64,000 nucleotides of DNA from Nepenthes gracilis (lineage: Eukaryota; Streptophyta; Magnoliopsida; Caryophyllales; Nepenthaceae). Of this stretch, positions 12,226-23,190 are shown piece by piece. How positions within the stretch are numbered: the stretch's first letter is position 1; each line of letters begins with the position of its first letter. The stretch lies in assembly GCA_033239525.1 (NCBI GenBank), contig BSYO01000031.1:2512467-2576466 (forward strand). Direction: 5' to 3'. Position numbers and translations under genes: made by a program. A model generated the notes under the pieces. That model saw only the letters and a list, made by a program, of their open reading frames with translations. It was not told the origin of the DNA and made no database searches.

Positions 12226-13080
12226 TCTGCTCCAAATACTTTACTCTCAGAACGAGCAGCGACTGCAGTCGGCTCCTCCGACAGTCGTCCCTACACTAGC
12301 CACCAAGAAAGGTGGTCAGAGGAAAAAGAAGCCTGCCAAAAGGCCTGAGAGATCCCGGAGTAATCCAGTTCCAGCATCCTCCCGCGTTCCTAGCCAGAAC
12401 AGGCCTGAAGAATGCTCCCAGAGCACCACTCCACGAGAAGTCCGGAGAGAATAAATTTCCGATACTCTCGGGCCAAAGACAGAAACACAATCCAGGAGCG
12501 AGCATCCATGACTGCCAAATCTGTTAGAGGCAGCAGCCAATCGGTTGCTGAACCTTCCAGAGACAAGACGGAGTTGAGGGCTTACCTCAACTCCAAAAGA
12601 TCAGCAAACGCCACTCGCGCGGATCCGCGAGTGGACAAAATCTGGAACTATGTGTTCCAAGATGAAGAGCGCACCATCGACTTTGACCAATCTCCTTTCA
12701 CAGCGGAGATCCTGAGCCGTCCATTGCCTACCAAGTTCAAGATGCCGTCCCTTGACTTATACGATGGAAGTAGTGATCCAGTTGACCACCTTGATCACTT
12801 CCGCACCCATCTGAGTTTACAATGGTTGGAAGACTCAGCGATGTGCCGCTGCTTCCCGCTCACGTTGAAGGAAGATGTACGAATCTGGTTCCATCACGCT
12901 GAAGCCATGGATCTAATCCCACTGGACCTGGAGGAACCGAAGAAGTGTGTACAAATCGGTGGCTTACTCATCGGACCACTGCGCAATGAACTGATTGCGT
13001 TCCTACGAAGAAATGCTGATCTTTTTTGCGTGGACTCCAACAGACATGCCTGGAATCCCAACAGAGATAATGGTCCATAA
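12203..13080 (+). pseudogene. Broken gag of a Ty3/gypsy Tat-type element, fused by deletion to the post-protease linker
   Basis: A first ORF (12,203-12,454) is basic and Pro/Ser-rich. A second one (12,412-13,080, shifted by one frame) begins in the region leading into the gag capsid domain. It carries LYDGSSDPVDHL and, about 50 residues on, RCFPLTLKEDVRIWF, both recognisable capsid motifs of Tat-lineage plant gypsy elements. Directly after the WF motif the protein jumps to sequence that normally lies downstream of the protease, just before reverse transcriptase (LRNELIAFLRRNADLF). The C-terminal part of gag and the whole protease are therefore missing. Frameshifts near 12.4 kb and 13.06 kb also break it, so it cannot encode functional gag. 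Confidence 0.85.
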
Positions 13081-14300
13081 GTTGGGACTCGACTCGGTGA
13101 AAACCCGTCAGGCAGAAGCGGAGGAACCACTTTGTTGAAAAGCTGATCGCCTTCCGAAAGGAGGTGAAAAAGTTCTGGACGCAGGCTTTATTAGAGAAGT
13201 CCATTACCCGAACTGGCTCTCTAATGTCGTCTTAGTAAAGAAAAGCAACGAAAAATGGCAGATTTGCGTCGATTTAACCGACGTTAACAAAGCCTGTCCG
13301 AAGGACAGCTTTTCCTTACCCAAGATCGACCTGCTGGTTGACTCCACATCCAGACATGAGCTGCTAAACTTCATGGATACCTATTCGGGTTACAACCAGA
13401 TCCAGATGAGTCCGGAGGATGAGGAGCACACTTTGTTCATGACCGATCAAGACACCTACTGCTACAAAATAATGCCTTTCGGACTTAAAAATGCTGAAGC
13501 GACCTACCAACGGCTGGTCAACAAAATATTAGAAAAACAAATTGATCGCAACATGGAGGTCTACGTCGACGACATGCTCGTCAAGAGTAAGGTCACCGGC
13601 GACCACATCCGCGACCTGGAAGAATCATTCGAGGTGCTCCGTAAGCATCACATGAAGTTGAATCCAGCTAAGTGTATCTTCGGAGTAGTCTCTGACAAAT
13701 TCCTGGGTTTCATCGTCTCCCAACGGGGGATCGAGGCGAACCCAGAGAAGATCAAGACGCTCGCCGACATGGCTCCACTACGGAACGTAAAGGACGTCCA
13801 GCGACTGATTGGACGGCTGGCCACACTGTCCCGCTTCCTTGCTAAGTCCGGCGACAAGTACCAGCCCTTCTTCAAAGCCCTTAGAGGAACAAAATCCAAT
13901 GGGTTTCAATGGACAGCGGAATGCCAAACCGCTTTCGACGAATTGAAACGGTATTTGGCTAGCCCGCCGTTATTGGTGTCACCCAAGGGTGGAGAGGAAT
14001 TATATCTTTACTTGGAAGTGTCGGAGAAGTCCCTCAATTCTATCCTCGTGCGCCAGGACTCTGACGCTCAGTGGCCGGTCTACTACGTGAGTAAAACATT
14101 GACAGGCACAGAGACCCGTTACTCCCGCACAGAAAAATTGGCCTTAGCGCTAATATTCTCCGTGCGGAAGCTAAGGCCCTATTTTCAGGCCTACCTAATA
14201 GTGGTCCTCACGGACCAACCGCTGAAAAATATACTCCAGAAACCTAACGTTTTGGACGGTTGGTAAAATGGGTTATCGAGTTGGGCTGAGTTCGACATCG
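13081..14300 (+). pseudogene. Reverse transcriptase and RNase H of a Ty3/gypsy Tat-type element (broken)
   Basis: The longest open piece is 13,373-14,266 (297 codons), but homology begins earlier in the same frame, near 13,180. Reverse transcriptase motifs are visible in order: an ICVDLTDVNKACPK block, MDTYSGYNQI, the YCYKIMPFGLKNA fingers motif, and the catalytic YVDDM (aspartates intact). The connection and first RNase H follow (FQWTAECQTAFDELKRYL, then LTDQPL near the end). A frameshift near 13,175 cuts it from the upstream part. Two closely spaced, mutually compensating frameshifts lie near 14,258 and 14,290. In an active element this protein copies the RNA genome into DNA in a cytoplasmic particle; this copy is dead. 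Confidence 0.93.
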
Positions 14301-15330
14301 AATTTCAGCCCAGGCCTGCTGTGAAGGCACAAGCGCTGGCTGATTTCATTGTCGAGACTACAACCCCAGTCCTCGAGAAACAGCCCGAAGAAAGAACGGA
14401 ACTGCTTGTTGGAGTTTCGGAATGGATACTCCATGTTGACGGATCGTCGACGAACACGGGCAGTGGCACTGGAGTGGTCCTTACGACCTCCGACGGGTTT
14501 GAGGTGAAATACTCCCTCAAGCTCAATTTTCCGGCAACTAACAACGTTGTCGAATACGAGGCCCTGTTAGCCGGATTGCGGTTAGCCAAGGAGTGCTTCG
14601 CCAAGATGTTGGCAGTTTACCGCGACTCCGAGTTAATCGTTAACCAGGTTAACAGAGACTTTGAGGCAAATAACCATTTCTTGGCTAATTACCTGGCAAA
14701 AGCAAGGGAGGCTGCACAGGGTTTCGACAAACTAACCCTCATTCACGTTCCCAGAACTGAAAACTGAAAGGCGGACCAGCTTGCTAAAGCCGCTGCAGCC
14801 GAAAACCCGGAACGGTATACGAGGGACATGCGGGAGATCCTAGACGCTCCCAGCATTGAGAAGCGAGAGGCAATGCAGATTTTCGAAGCGAAAAACTGGA
14901 TGACGCCTTTCCTAAACTATCTGGCAGACGGATCATTGCCAAAGGATGTGGGGAAGGCCAAACGGGTCAAAAAGACAGTCGGCTTGTATGCTGTGGTTGA
15001 CGGACGGTTATACCGCCGTGGCTACTCGACTCCATACCTCTGCTGCCTAACTCCCGAAGAGGCTGACTACGCTTTAAGCGAAATCCATTTCGGGATCTAT
15101 GGGTCGCACATTGGCGGGAAAAACCTGGCCTTTAAAGTCATGCGTCAGGGTTATTACTAACCCTCGATAAAAAAGACACGCTGGAGTTTGTGAAAAAATG
15201 TGAAAGCTGTCAGCTTCACAGCAACCTTCATCGCCAGCCATCCACAGATCTGAAGGCCCTTCAGGCCCCTTGGTCCTTCGCACAATGGAGACTTGATCTT
15301 CTCGACCTGTTTTCCATTGTCACAGGATAA
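14301..15330 (+). pseudogene. Second RNase H domain and truncated integrase of the same Tat element
   Basis: The ORF at 14,321-14,767 shows ALADFIVE, then VDGSSTNTGSGTGVVL and NNVVEYEALLAGL, typical of the extra plant-type RNase H domain that distinguishes the Tat lineage. After a stop at 14,765 the frame continues (KADQLAKAAAAENP) into the linker, at 14,828-15,160. It then reaches the integrase zinc-binding region (IHFGIYGSHIGGKNLAF). The His and Cys positions there are partly lost: the first His is followed by FGIYG instead of a CG motif. More stops and frameshifts follow, and homology ends near 15,330, before the integrase catalytic core. Integrase core and 3' flank are absent, so the element is 3'-truncated. 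Confidence 0.88.
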
Positions 15331-15926
15331 AGAAAATTCATGTTTTGTTATTTTTAAAATTAGTGGATATACACCATTTATAAAGTGTTTGGATTGGAGG
15401 AGTTTTCATGAAAAATAATTAAAAGTTATGTACATCATCAAAGCATGTCTGATGGTGGGATATTTTTATATTCGTGGCCTGTGAGCCTCAAATTGCGATT
15501 TCATAATCATGACGTTGGATATTTGAATATGAATGATTTTTATCATTTATTGTTGATGATAATTGGATACAAATATATATGGATGGGACTACATATATAT
15601 TTTATTCGGATTAATTTACGTTAACATATATTATTTATTTATTTATTTATTTTTGAAAAAAAAGAAAAGGTGAAAAGGAGAGAAAGAAAATCTTTTAACA
15701 GTGGATTGAAGAATTCATTGAATCATTCAGATAGTCTTTGGACAGAGCAGCAGAAAAAGAAACTTCTCTTCTTGGCCATTTTCGGAGAACGATTTGCAAC
15801 GGTCAAAAGATCCATTGAATCATCTGTTTTCCTTTTCCTTGTTTTCTTTAAGGGCATATTACGTCCATTGGATGTCGGCCTTCTGTTCTGCATTGCGTGC
15901 AGCACAGCAGCACCGTATTGAATCCC
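15331..15926. other. Intergenic DNA, no gene recognised
   Basis: AT-rich sequence follows the end of the gypsy homology. Two overlapping ORFs on opposite strands (15,670-15,921 and 15,723-15,905) have no recognisable domain. Confidence 0.5.
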
Positions 15927-16136
15927 GATTGAGTGGGCGTCCGGGACGACCGCTTCTTCTCATCGTGAACCGGGCCGGATGTAAAATTCGACTTCCGCAC
16001 GTTTTGAATGGATTAAATTTAAAATCGAACGATTTTAAATATTATCTATTCAAAATGCATGGGTTGATTTACATCCGACGGCTATTTACTGACGAGAATG
16101 ACGGTCTTCTTCACAGAGAGAGAACGACGCCCAATC
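15927..16136 (+). mobile_element. Mutator-type MITE, copy A (diverged)
   Basis: This is a 210-bp palindromic element related to copies B, C and D: edge GATTGAGTGGGCGTCC, the central ATTAAATTTAAAATCGAACG, and the far edge ACGACGCCCAATC. Flanks show a similar 9-bp sequence (TTGAATCCC left, CTGAATCCC right), in keeping with a 9-11-bp target duplication. It is the most diverged of the four. Confidence 0.65.
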
Positions 16137-16481
16137 CACTGAATCCCCCCTGGCTATTTCAAAATGTCGATTTGAATATGTAAATAATAATTATTATTAT
16201 AATAAGAGTTGGACGTTACAGCGCACATACAATGAACTTCCGCCCCATTTGAAAAATATAATATTATTTTGTGCTTTTATTTTAAAAATATATGCATTTA
16301 ACATTTTATTAATTCTTGAAAATGGAATAAAAATATAATAGGGTGTGATAACATTTTTAGCATATTATTTTTCAAATAGGATAATATAATTGAATTTTTA
16401 TAAAATTCCAACAGGTTACCACGTGGCATAAAATCCGGCGTTAAATATAACAGAGATCTGGGAAGCTTGGGGGGAGAAGAG

Positions 16482-16687
16482 GGATTGAGGGGGCCTCCTT
16501 CTCTCCGGTAGAGAAGAACTGTCCTTCTCTTAATTTAAGCTGTCAGATGTAAAATCCAACGGTTACGTGTTTTGGATGATTAAATTTAAAATCGAACGGT
16601 CCACGTTATATTATCCATTCAAAACGTATGGGCCATCGGATTTTACATCCGAAAGTTCAAATGAGGAGAAGGATGTCCCCCGGATCC
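16482..16687 (-). mobile_element. Mutator-type MITE, copy B (206 bp, 10-bp target duplication)
   Basis: It runs from GGATTGAGGGGGCCTCC to GGATGTCCCCCGGATCC, is imperfectly palindromic throughout, and is flanked on both sides by GGGAGAAGAG (16,472-16,481 and 16,688-16,697). It is inverted relative to copies C and D. The target-site length points to the Mutator-like superfamily. No transposase is present, so it depends on one supplied elsewhere. Confidence 0.85.
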
Positions 16688-16776
16688 GGGAGAAGAGGGG
16701 AGGAAGAAATAATTGATTATCGGAGCTGTCTAAGTTCTCTTCATGGAATTGAAACGGGACCCACTCCCCCTAATAC

Positions 16777-17273
16777 AATTTGTTGATGTAAGTGTAAATA
16801 TAATATTTTGTCGTTAATATACTATGAACATATTTTATAAATATGTTTTATAATGGCATTTGTTAGCCCCAGTGTAATATTTTGTAATTATATAAGTTTA
16901 ATTACATATCGTAATTTTAAAGACTTGCATTTTTTATTAATTTTAAAATATTAAAAGGGATTTAATTTGTTTAATTCATATTAAAAATCACATATCGTAA
17001 TAATAAATTATATATAATATTTTTATATTATTTTAGAATTTTATATTTAATTTATTTATATACAATTTTCTATTTTTATATCTAGTTTTTTATTTATTTA
17101 TGTTAGAATTTTCTTGAGTAGAACAATTGACTCTACACCGAATAAAATAAATATATAATATTTAATATTTATTTATTTATAAAATATTTATTTTTATAAT
17201 AATTATAATCATAAATTATATGATACACATCGTAAATAGATGATTAACAGATGGCTTTACAACAAAAAACTCG
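16777..17273 (+). repeat. Chimeric duplicated segment abutting the RETICULATA-related gene
   Basis: Bases 16,777-16,893 copy 5,685-5,801. Bases 16,918-17,273 copy 11,870-12,225, including the first 23 bases of the gypsy gag ORF. The two pieces are joined within about 25 bp here, although their relatives are 6 kb apart. The segment ends only 4 bases from the stop codon of the gene on the minus strand (stop at 17,278-17,280), so it supplies essentially the whole 3' untranslated region and any poly(A) signals. Confidence 0.8.
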
Positions 17274-17277
17274 GGCG

Positions 17278-18385
17278 TCATGTCGAGCGGTTGATCGGAG
17301 GCTGCTCGCTATAACTCAGCAGCTTCTCCTCCGCCGCCGGCGGCGCAACCTCTCCGTCAGACGAAGGCGGCTGGGCTTCAGTGGCGCTTTGCGAGCCCGT
17401 CAACCTTGCCAAGAGAACGAAAGACGCCCCCGAGGACATTGTTCAAGCACCTCAAGACCACATCCATGGCCTTGAAGACAACGGGAGGGACGGCCTTAGC
17501 CAGCAAGAACTCGATCCCGTTCAACGTCTGGTACCTCAAGTTGCTGCTCACGCCCATATGAAGCGCCCAAGTAAGAGAATTCAGGACCGTCGGCGGCGGC
17601 TTGTTCGCCGTCACGAAATCGGGATCCACCTTCTTCCTCAGCTTGATTAGCTCATTGGAAATGGCGGTCCCGAGAAGCCCGGCGGCAAAACCAACGGCAG
17701 CAAAGAGTGCTCCCTTGTAGACGAAAGTGCCGAGCCTGTCAACAAGGCGATAAGCTCCGGGCTCGAACATATGGCCGTTCGGGCAAGTAGCGAAGATGCC
17801 GGGGAGAGTAGAGGGAGAAGGAGAGATGGTCGGGGCTAAGAGGTACATGAGGACGAAATTCAGAATCAATCCGACGACGAGAGTGGAGAAGACGAAATCG
17901 AGCTCGTTGAGGCCGAAATTCGGCCGCGAAGCCATGTCTCCAAGAACACAAGCGCTCACGCCGACTAATTCCTCCATGAGGACCTTGAAAGGGAATTGAG
18001 GATCTGCTGAAACCCGAGATTTCCAACCCTTGATGAATATGCCCAAAATCCCAAGATTTTCCCATGCCGATGAGGATGGTCTGTTGAATTTTCCACCACC
18101 ATTTCCACTTTGAGTCTTCCCCCCAGAACTCCACCCTCCACCTCCGACACCGCTTCCGCCGCTTCCACGCCCGACGCCGCCGTCGCCTCCGGCACAAGAG
18201 TGTTGGAAATACGGGTAGAGACCGTTCGATCGGAGAGGACAGAAAGGAAAATGGAGGTTTTGAAGGAGGGGAAAATGAGGTAGCAAAGCGGGTGAGCGAT
18301 CGAAAGGAAGGAAATTGGGTGGAAATTGGGGGCGTCTGATGAGAGCAGCGTTACGAAGCAGAGCGATTGCCACCATTTTTGTCAT
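17278..18385 (-). CDS. RETICULATA-related chloroplast protein (DUF3411), frameshifted near the C-terminus
   Basis: This is a plastid envelope/thylakoid membrane protein of the RETICULATA family. Known members affect leaf mesophyll development and plastid metabolism; the molecular activity is unsettled. The intronless frame gives a Ser/Arg-rich N-terminus lacking acidic residues, like a chloroplast transit peptide, then a Gly-rich stretch (about residues 66-98). The DUF3411 core follows, including FGLNELDFVFSTLVVG and LSYLRYQTLNG-like NLRYQTLNGIEFLLAK, with membrane segments near 165-184 and 224-244. The frame as read ends at 17,378 (335 residues). At 17,425/17,426, right after the conserved LNNVLGG, the reading frame shifts by a net two-base loss. 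The next frame continues with SFVLLARLTGSQS, as in homologues, to a stop at 17,278, giving about 369 residues if corrected. Start may be Met1 or Met4 (AAAATGG context). It resembles RER2/RER3 most, through the Gly-rich region. Frameshift or sequencing error cannot be told apart. Confidence 0.9.
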
Positions 18386-18760
18386 CCTCTCACTTTTCCT
18401 AACAATCGATTCACAAGAAAGATCGTGAGTGAAAATTTTTATCGGAAACCAAGTAAAATTGGGAAGGGAGTCCCCGATTTGCGAGAATTTCCTTCGATTG
18501 GTGACCTTCGAGAGCCCTGATTTCGCTGTATCAACTAGAAATTACAGTTCCCAAAAGCATAATTCACATTCCTACCAAAAATTGACGAAAAATGTGCATC
18601 AAAAGGGATTTACAGAGAAACCATGGCGCATTAAGAACTAGAAATAGAAGTACCTTTACGCATAACAGCAGTAGAAATTCGGAAGCATTACTCCATTGTC
18701 AAACGGAGACGACGACGGGGTAGAATAAAGGCTTCTGCGCATACTATTAAATAGTATGCA
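18386..18760 (-). promoter_or_regulatory. Upstream region of the RETICULATA-related gene
   Basis: This is the presumed 5' leader and promoter. A 21-bp near-perfect palindrome lies at 18,739-18,759 (GCATACTATT, one base, AATAGTATGC). No clear TATA box could be assigned. Small ORFs on the opposite strand here are not supported. Confidence 0.35.
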
Positions 18761-19900
18761 GTAGAGTAGTCGATCTCAATCCTGGCCGTCCATTTAACCC
18801 CTTTTAATTGAATAATATTAAATGATTTAATTTTTTAAAAAAATAAATATCATTTTTTAAAAAAATAATAATATTATTTAATTAATATAATTAAAAAAAG
18901 CCCTGAATTAATCATTTTTAAAAGAATAAGCTTACTTTAAAAAATTGCTTTATAGGTATTGTTTAATCGATTTTAAAATATTTTAATATATTAGACATAT
19001 TTAAATATTATAATTATTCTTATAAGTAATAAAAAATTAATATTTAATTTTATCTATAAAAAAAATTTATAAATAGTCTGTCTATAAATCTAAATAGTAA
19101 TATATTTATTGAGTTTTATGTTTAATATTTTATCCTATTTTTTAATATTTTAGATTAGAGAATTTTACGAATTGCTTGCATGGTCTTGGAAAAAAAAAAA
19201 TCTAAAGCGTTTGTTATTATTTTATTATTAGACATGTATTTGAATTCGTTTGAGTTTATATTAAAAATTATTACTAATTTATTTATAGTTTGTGATATTA
19301 ATAAATACATTTATAAGTATGGATATTTGTAAAGACTCTATATTATCTTTATTGAATTTTGGCTGATATTTATTTGAGTTAAAAAGAATATGTTATTATA
19401 TTATTTATTCAAATATCAGATATGATTAGTTCAAATAAATACTGTATTTACTGTCTGTCATTAATGCCATGTTTATTTAAGATTTGTTGGTTCATTAAAT
19501 TTGACCTGATATTTGGATTATTTGGGATCGAATTATTGTTAAAAATTTTATAAAGTAAAAAATTTATTTTAATTATTTACTTATGTCAAGATCACGATAT
19601 AAGTATACTTAGCTTATAACACGAGCATAATGGGGTGGAACCACCCTATTTTGTGTGGGGTTAATTAACTCTATTTAGAATATATTTATGTAAATACACG
19701 AAGATTAAATATAGGTATATTAATAATTAAAATTAAACTTTTTTATTGAGCTTATTAAATATTTTTAATAATTTTTTAAAATTTATTTATTTGTCACTAT
19801 AATTATACTGAAAAAAATTTTGAATCTACACTTGCAAAATTAATGTTACTAACGGGCCCCTCTCTTTATTAAGTGTTTGATTTTGGAGTCAGATTGGCTT
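18761..19900. other. AT-rich intergenic DNA, nothing recognised
   Basis: There are no ORFs above background and no clear repeats. The sequence is dominated by A/T runs. Confidence 0.6.
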
Positions 19901-19906
19901 TTAATG

Positions 19907-20084
19907 GTATATATTTGGTTAGTGAAATAAAATAATGTGAGAATAGAATAGTTATTTTCAGTGAATAAAATGAGATAAGAATATAATTAAAATTATTATT
20001 TTCATATTTGGTTGTTAGATTAGAATAATATGAAAATTAGTATTTTATTATTTGGCTTATAGAATAGTATGAGAAATAATGTGA

Positions 20085-20119
<35 letters not shown>

Positions 20120-20243
20120 TGGAGAGAATAACTATTCCCACAAAAATATTTATTTTCGGTTAAATTATAATTAAGCGGAAGAATATCTATTCTAAGGGAA
20201 TAATAAGGGAATAGAATCTCTATTCCGTCCAACTAAACGTAGG
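19907..20243 (-). mobile_element. ATT-rich MITE, copy M2
   Basis: It starts TATTTGGTTAGTGAAATAAA, contains an (AAT)n tract at about 20,088-20,117, and ends ATTCCGTCCAACTAAACG. It is the same family as M1 and M3 in reverse orientation. Shared internal blocks include AGAATAGTATGAGAAATAAT and AAGCGGAAGAATAT. Target duplication is unclear. Confidence 0.65.
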
Positions 20244-20249
20244 GTTAGG

Positions 20250-21798
20250 GTTTCATAATTTGACGAGGATTACTATTTTATGACATTTAGAATTACTACT
20301 ATACAATAATATTAATAAAGTATTATATCTCATTAAGTATGATAAGTTATATTAATTTATTTTTGTTATTTTTTAAATTTAGTATAATATTATTAGAAAA
20401 AATAAATAATTATAAATTATATTTTATTACATTATTTCTAATTTTCTTAACTCCATCTCTTTATTTTTTTATTTAATTATTAATAACTCATATTTAAATT
20501 GTCATACAAATTAGTAAGCCGACTGATTCGCTTAAATGTTTGAATGTAAATGGGTCAATTTTTATAATTACGAATCAGAAACTTGCGTACTAGTTATACT
20601 CATTTTGTATACTCGATTAATTAAGTAATCTTTTTTTTTTTCTCTCTAGGGAGTGATTTTTTATTTATAATCAGAGATACTATTTAACTAATCGGCACTT
20701 GAGATCGATACATGTGTATGATGTCGCTTCAGATCAGTGATGAAGGATTTTATTGGCAATGTAACGTTGCTTCCGTCGCTCTTCAATATCGATCCATTAA
20801 GCGGTTCATTATAGTCTTTTTTATATCTAAATGTTCAAACTTTACAATTTGATTTATGCATTTGAATGCTACTACCTAATTGGTTTTGTGACATCTTCTA
20901 TTGGGCGATTGATATTCGGGCTCTTTTATCCAATTGAGTATTGCACCAACTTGTTTCCAACTATACCCATCAACTTTAGGTAAAGGATATCGATAAAGGC
21001 AAACATATGAAGAATATTATTAGATATTTTTTGGTCAATTTTTAGAATATTTTTAAATAGTATAATATTTATTAGTATATTTTTATGTGATTTTACTAAT
21101 ATAAATGGATGATATATAGTATTTATTTATCTATTTTTATATAATTTTATTAATTTAAATAGACAGATAAGATATTATTTTATAAATAGAGATGGGCCAA
21201 TTATAATTTTATTTTTAATTTATTTTTTAAAATAATTATATCAAATATTATTTTCAGAAAACTAAAAAGTTAATATTTAAATAAATAATATTATCTAAAA
21301 ATATTTTAAAATAATATTTATGAAAAAAATATTATATATAAATTAATATTTAAGGCGTGACTAAGTTGCCTGGGCCAAAACTCTCATTACCACTCATTTA
21401 TTATGTAAATTGAATTAAATTTGATCCTACCAATTCGGAGCCATTTTTATTTTAAATAATATTAAAATAGAGTTTATGAAAAAAATATAATCTAAAATTA
21501 AAAATAAATTAAATTAATAGTACAAAAAATATAATAAAAATTTTTTTTAATTTTATTTCAAAAAATCAAAATTTATATGGTGCTAACTATTTTATTTATT
21601 TCTTATGTATTGATTAAGCATTTAGTCGAACCTCAAATCCTTTTTTCTCTCAGTATAATAATTCTTTATGTTATTTAAATTATAAACCTCAAATTTCACA
21701 AATCTTTAACTTTATAAAATTAAAAATTAATTTTATAATTAAAATTTTAATTTTATTTCCTTATTCAAAAGGATTAAAAAATTTCTATTTCAAAAATA
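20250..21798. other. AT-rich intergenic DNA, nothing recognised
   Basis: A less AT-biased piece at about 20,680-20,990 has no open frame and no motif that I recognise. Confidence 0.55.
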
Positions 21799-21809
21799 TC
21801 TAATAAACC

Positions 21810-22014
21810 GGATCTGGGGGGCGTCCTTCTCCTCATCTGAACCGTCGGATATAAAATCCGAGTGCCCATACGTTTTGAATGGATAATATAACGTGGACCG
21901 TCCGATTTTAAATTTAATCATCCAAAATACGTAACCGTCGGATATAAAATCCGATAGCCCAAATTAAGAGAAGGACGGTCCTTCTCCACTGGGGAGAAGG
22001 ACGCCCCCTCAATC
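21810..22014 (+). mobile_element. Mutator-type MITE, copy C (205 bp, 11-bp target duplication)
   Basis: It runs from GGATCTGGGGGGCGTCCTTC to AAGGACGCCCCCTCAATC and is palindromic over most of its length, with inner blocks such as GAACCGTCGGATATAAAATC. It is flanked by TCTAATAAACC on both sides (21,799-21,809 and 22,015-22,025). It is the best-preserved copy and the clearest evidence for the family's boundaries. Confidence 0.9.
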
Positions 22015-22440
22015 TCTAATAAACCAAACCATCAGGCTTTAAAAGCCTTTACTCTACTCCCGGCTAGGGTACGCATTGAACAAGAAAATAATTAAAAATA
22101 CTCCCAATTTTTTTTTTAATTTTTTATATTATTCTGAACTTTTATTTTATATATTTTTTTTAAAAAAATGGAGCAATTTCATCGACCATAACTAAAAGCC
22201 ACACCCGATTTAATTTTTTCAAAAAAATAGGATAATAGTTTTTTTTTTTAATAATACTGATATTTTACAATTTTAAATTTTAAAAAATATAAAAAATTAC
22301 CTTTTTAAATATACCAAATCTCAACCGTTGGATCATTCAAGATCCAATATAGATAACCGTGCAACAAGTAAATCAAAGAAGGAGACAAGGCAGGCCTGAA
22401 GGTACGATTCACTATAAGAAAAATGAAAAAGCTTCTTCTA

Positions 22441-23190
22441 CGAGATTGGCTACGTACGGATACCTGGTCACCTTCATTAAGTCTCCAGAGTAGAACCCTA
22501 CTAAATTGGCATATATATTTAGCAATCACCTAACTCATATATACCCAATATCAGAATGATAAATAATATATAACGAATATATGTGTTGACTCATACTAGC
22601 TAACATAATCAGTAAAGACAATTGAAGATATCACAATTGGATGCATTATTAAAAGTTTGATTCATAATGTAGTATGAATTTACGTAACCATCCACGAGAT
22701 TGGCTACGTACTGATATTTGGTTACCTTCATCAAGTCTCCAGAGTAGAACCTTGCTAAATTGGCACATATATTTAGCAATTATTTAACCCATATATACCT
22801 AGTGTCAGAATGGTAAATAATATATGACGAATATCTGTATTGATTCACACTGACCAGCATAATTAGTAAAGACAACTGATGAGATCACAATTGGATACAT
22901 TATCAAGAGTTTGATTCATAATGTTGTATGAATCCACGTAGCCATCCACGAGATTGGCTACGTGCTGATATTTGATCACATTCATAAAATTTCTAGAGTG
23001 AAACCCCGCTAAATTAACATAAATCTTTAGCAATTACCTAACATATATATACACAGTGTCAGAATGATAAATAATACATGACAAACATCTGTATCGACTC
23101 ACACTGGCTAGCATAATTGGTAAAGACGATCGAGGACATCACAACTGATGTATGATCAAGAGTTTGATTCATACTATTGTATGCTTATAT
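22441..23190 (+). repeat. Three tandem 254-bp units
   Basis: CGAGATTGGCTACGT starts at 22,441, 22,695 and 22,949, exactly 254 bp apart. Each unit continues with TCTCCAGAGTAGAACC-like and GTCAGAATGATAAATAAT-like sequence. Units differ by scattered substitutions. No coding potential was seen. Confidence 0.93.

Noticed and set aside
17739..18197. 152-codon minus-strand ORF and other frames overlapping the RETICULATA-related gene
   Set aside because: They are shadows of the real frame; only the frame beginning at 18,385 has family motifs.
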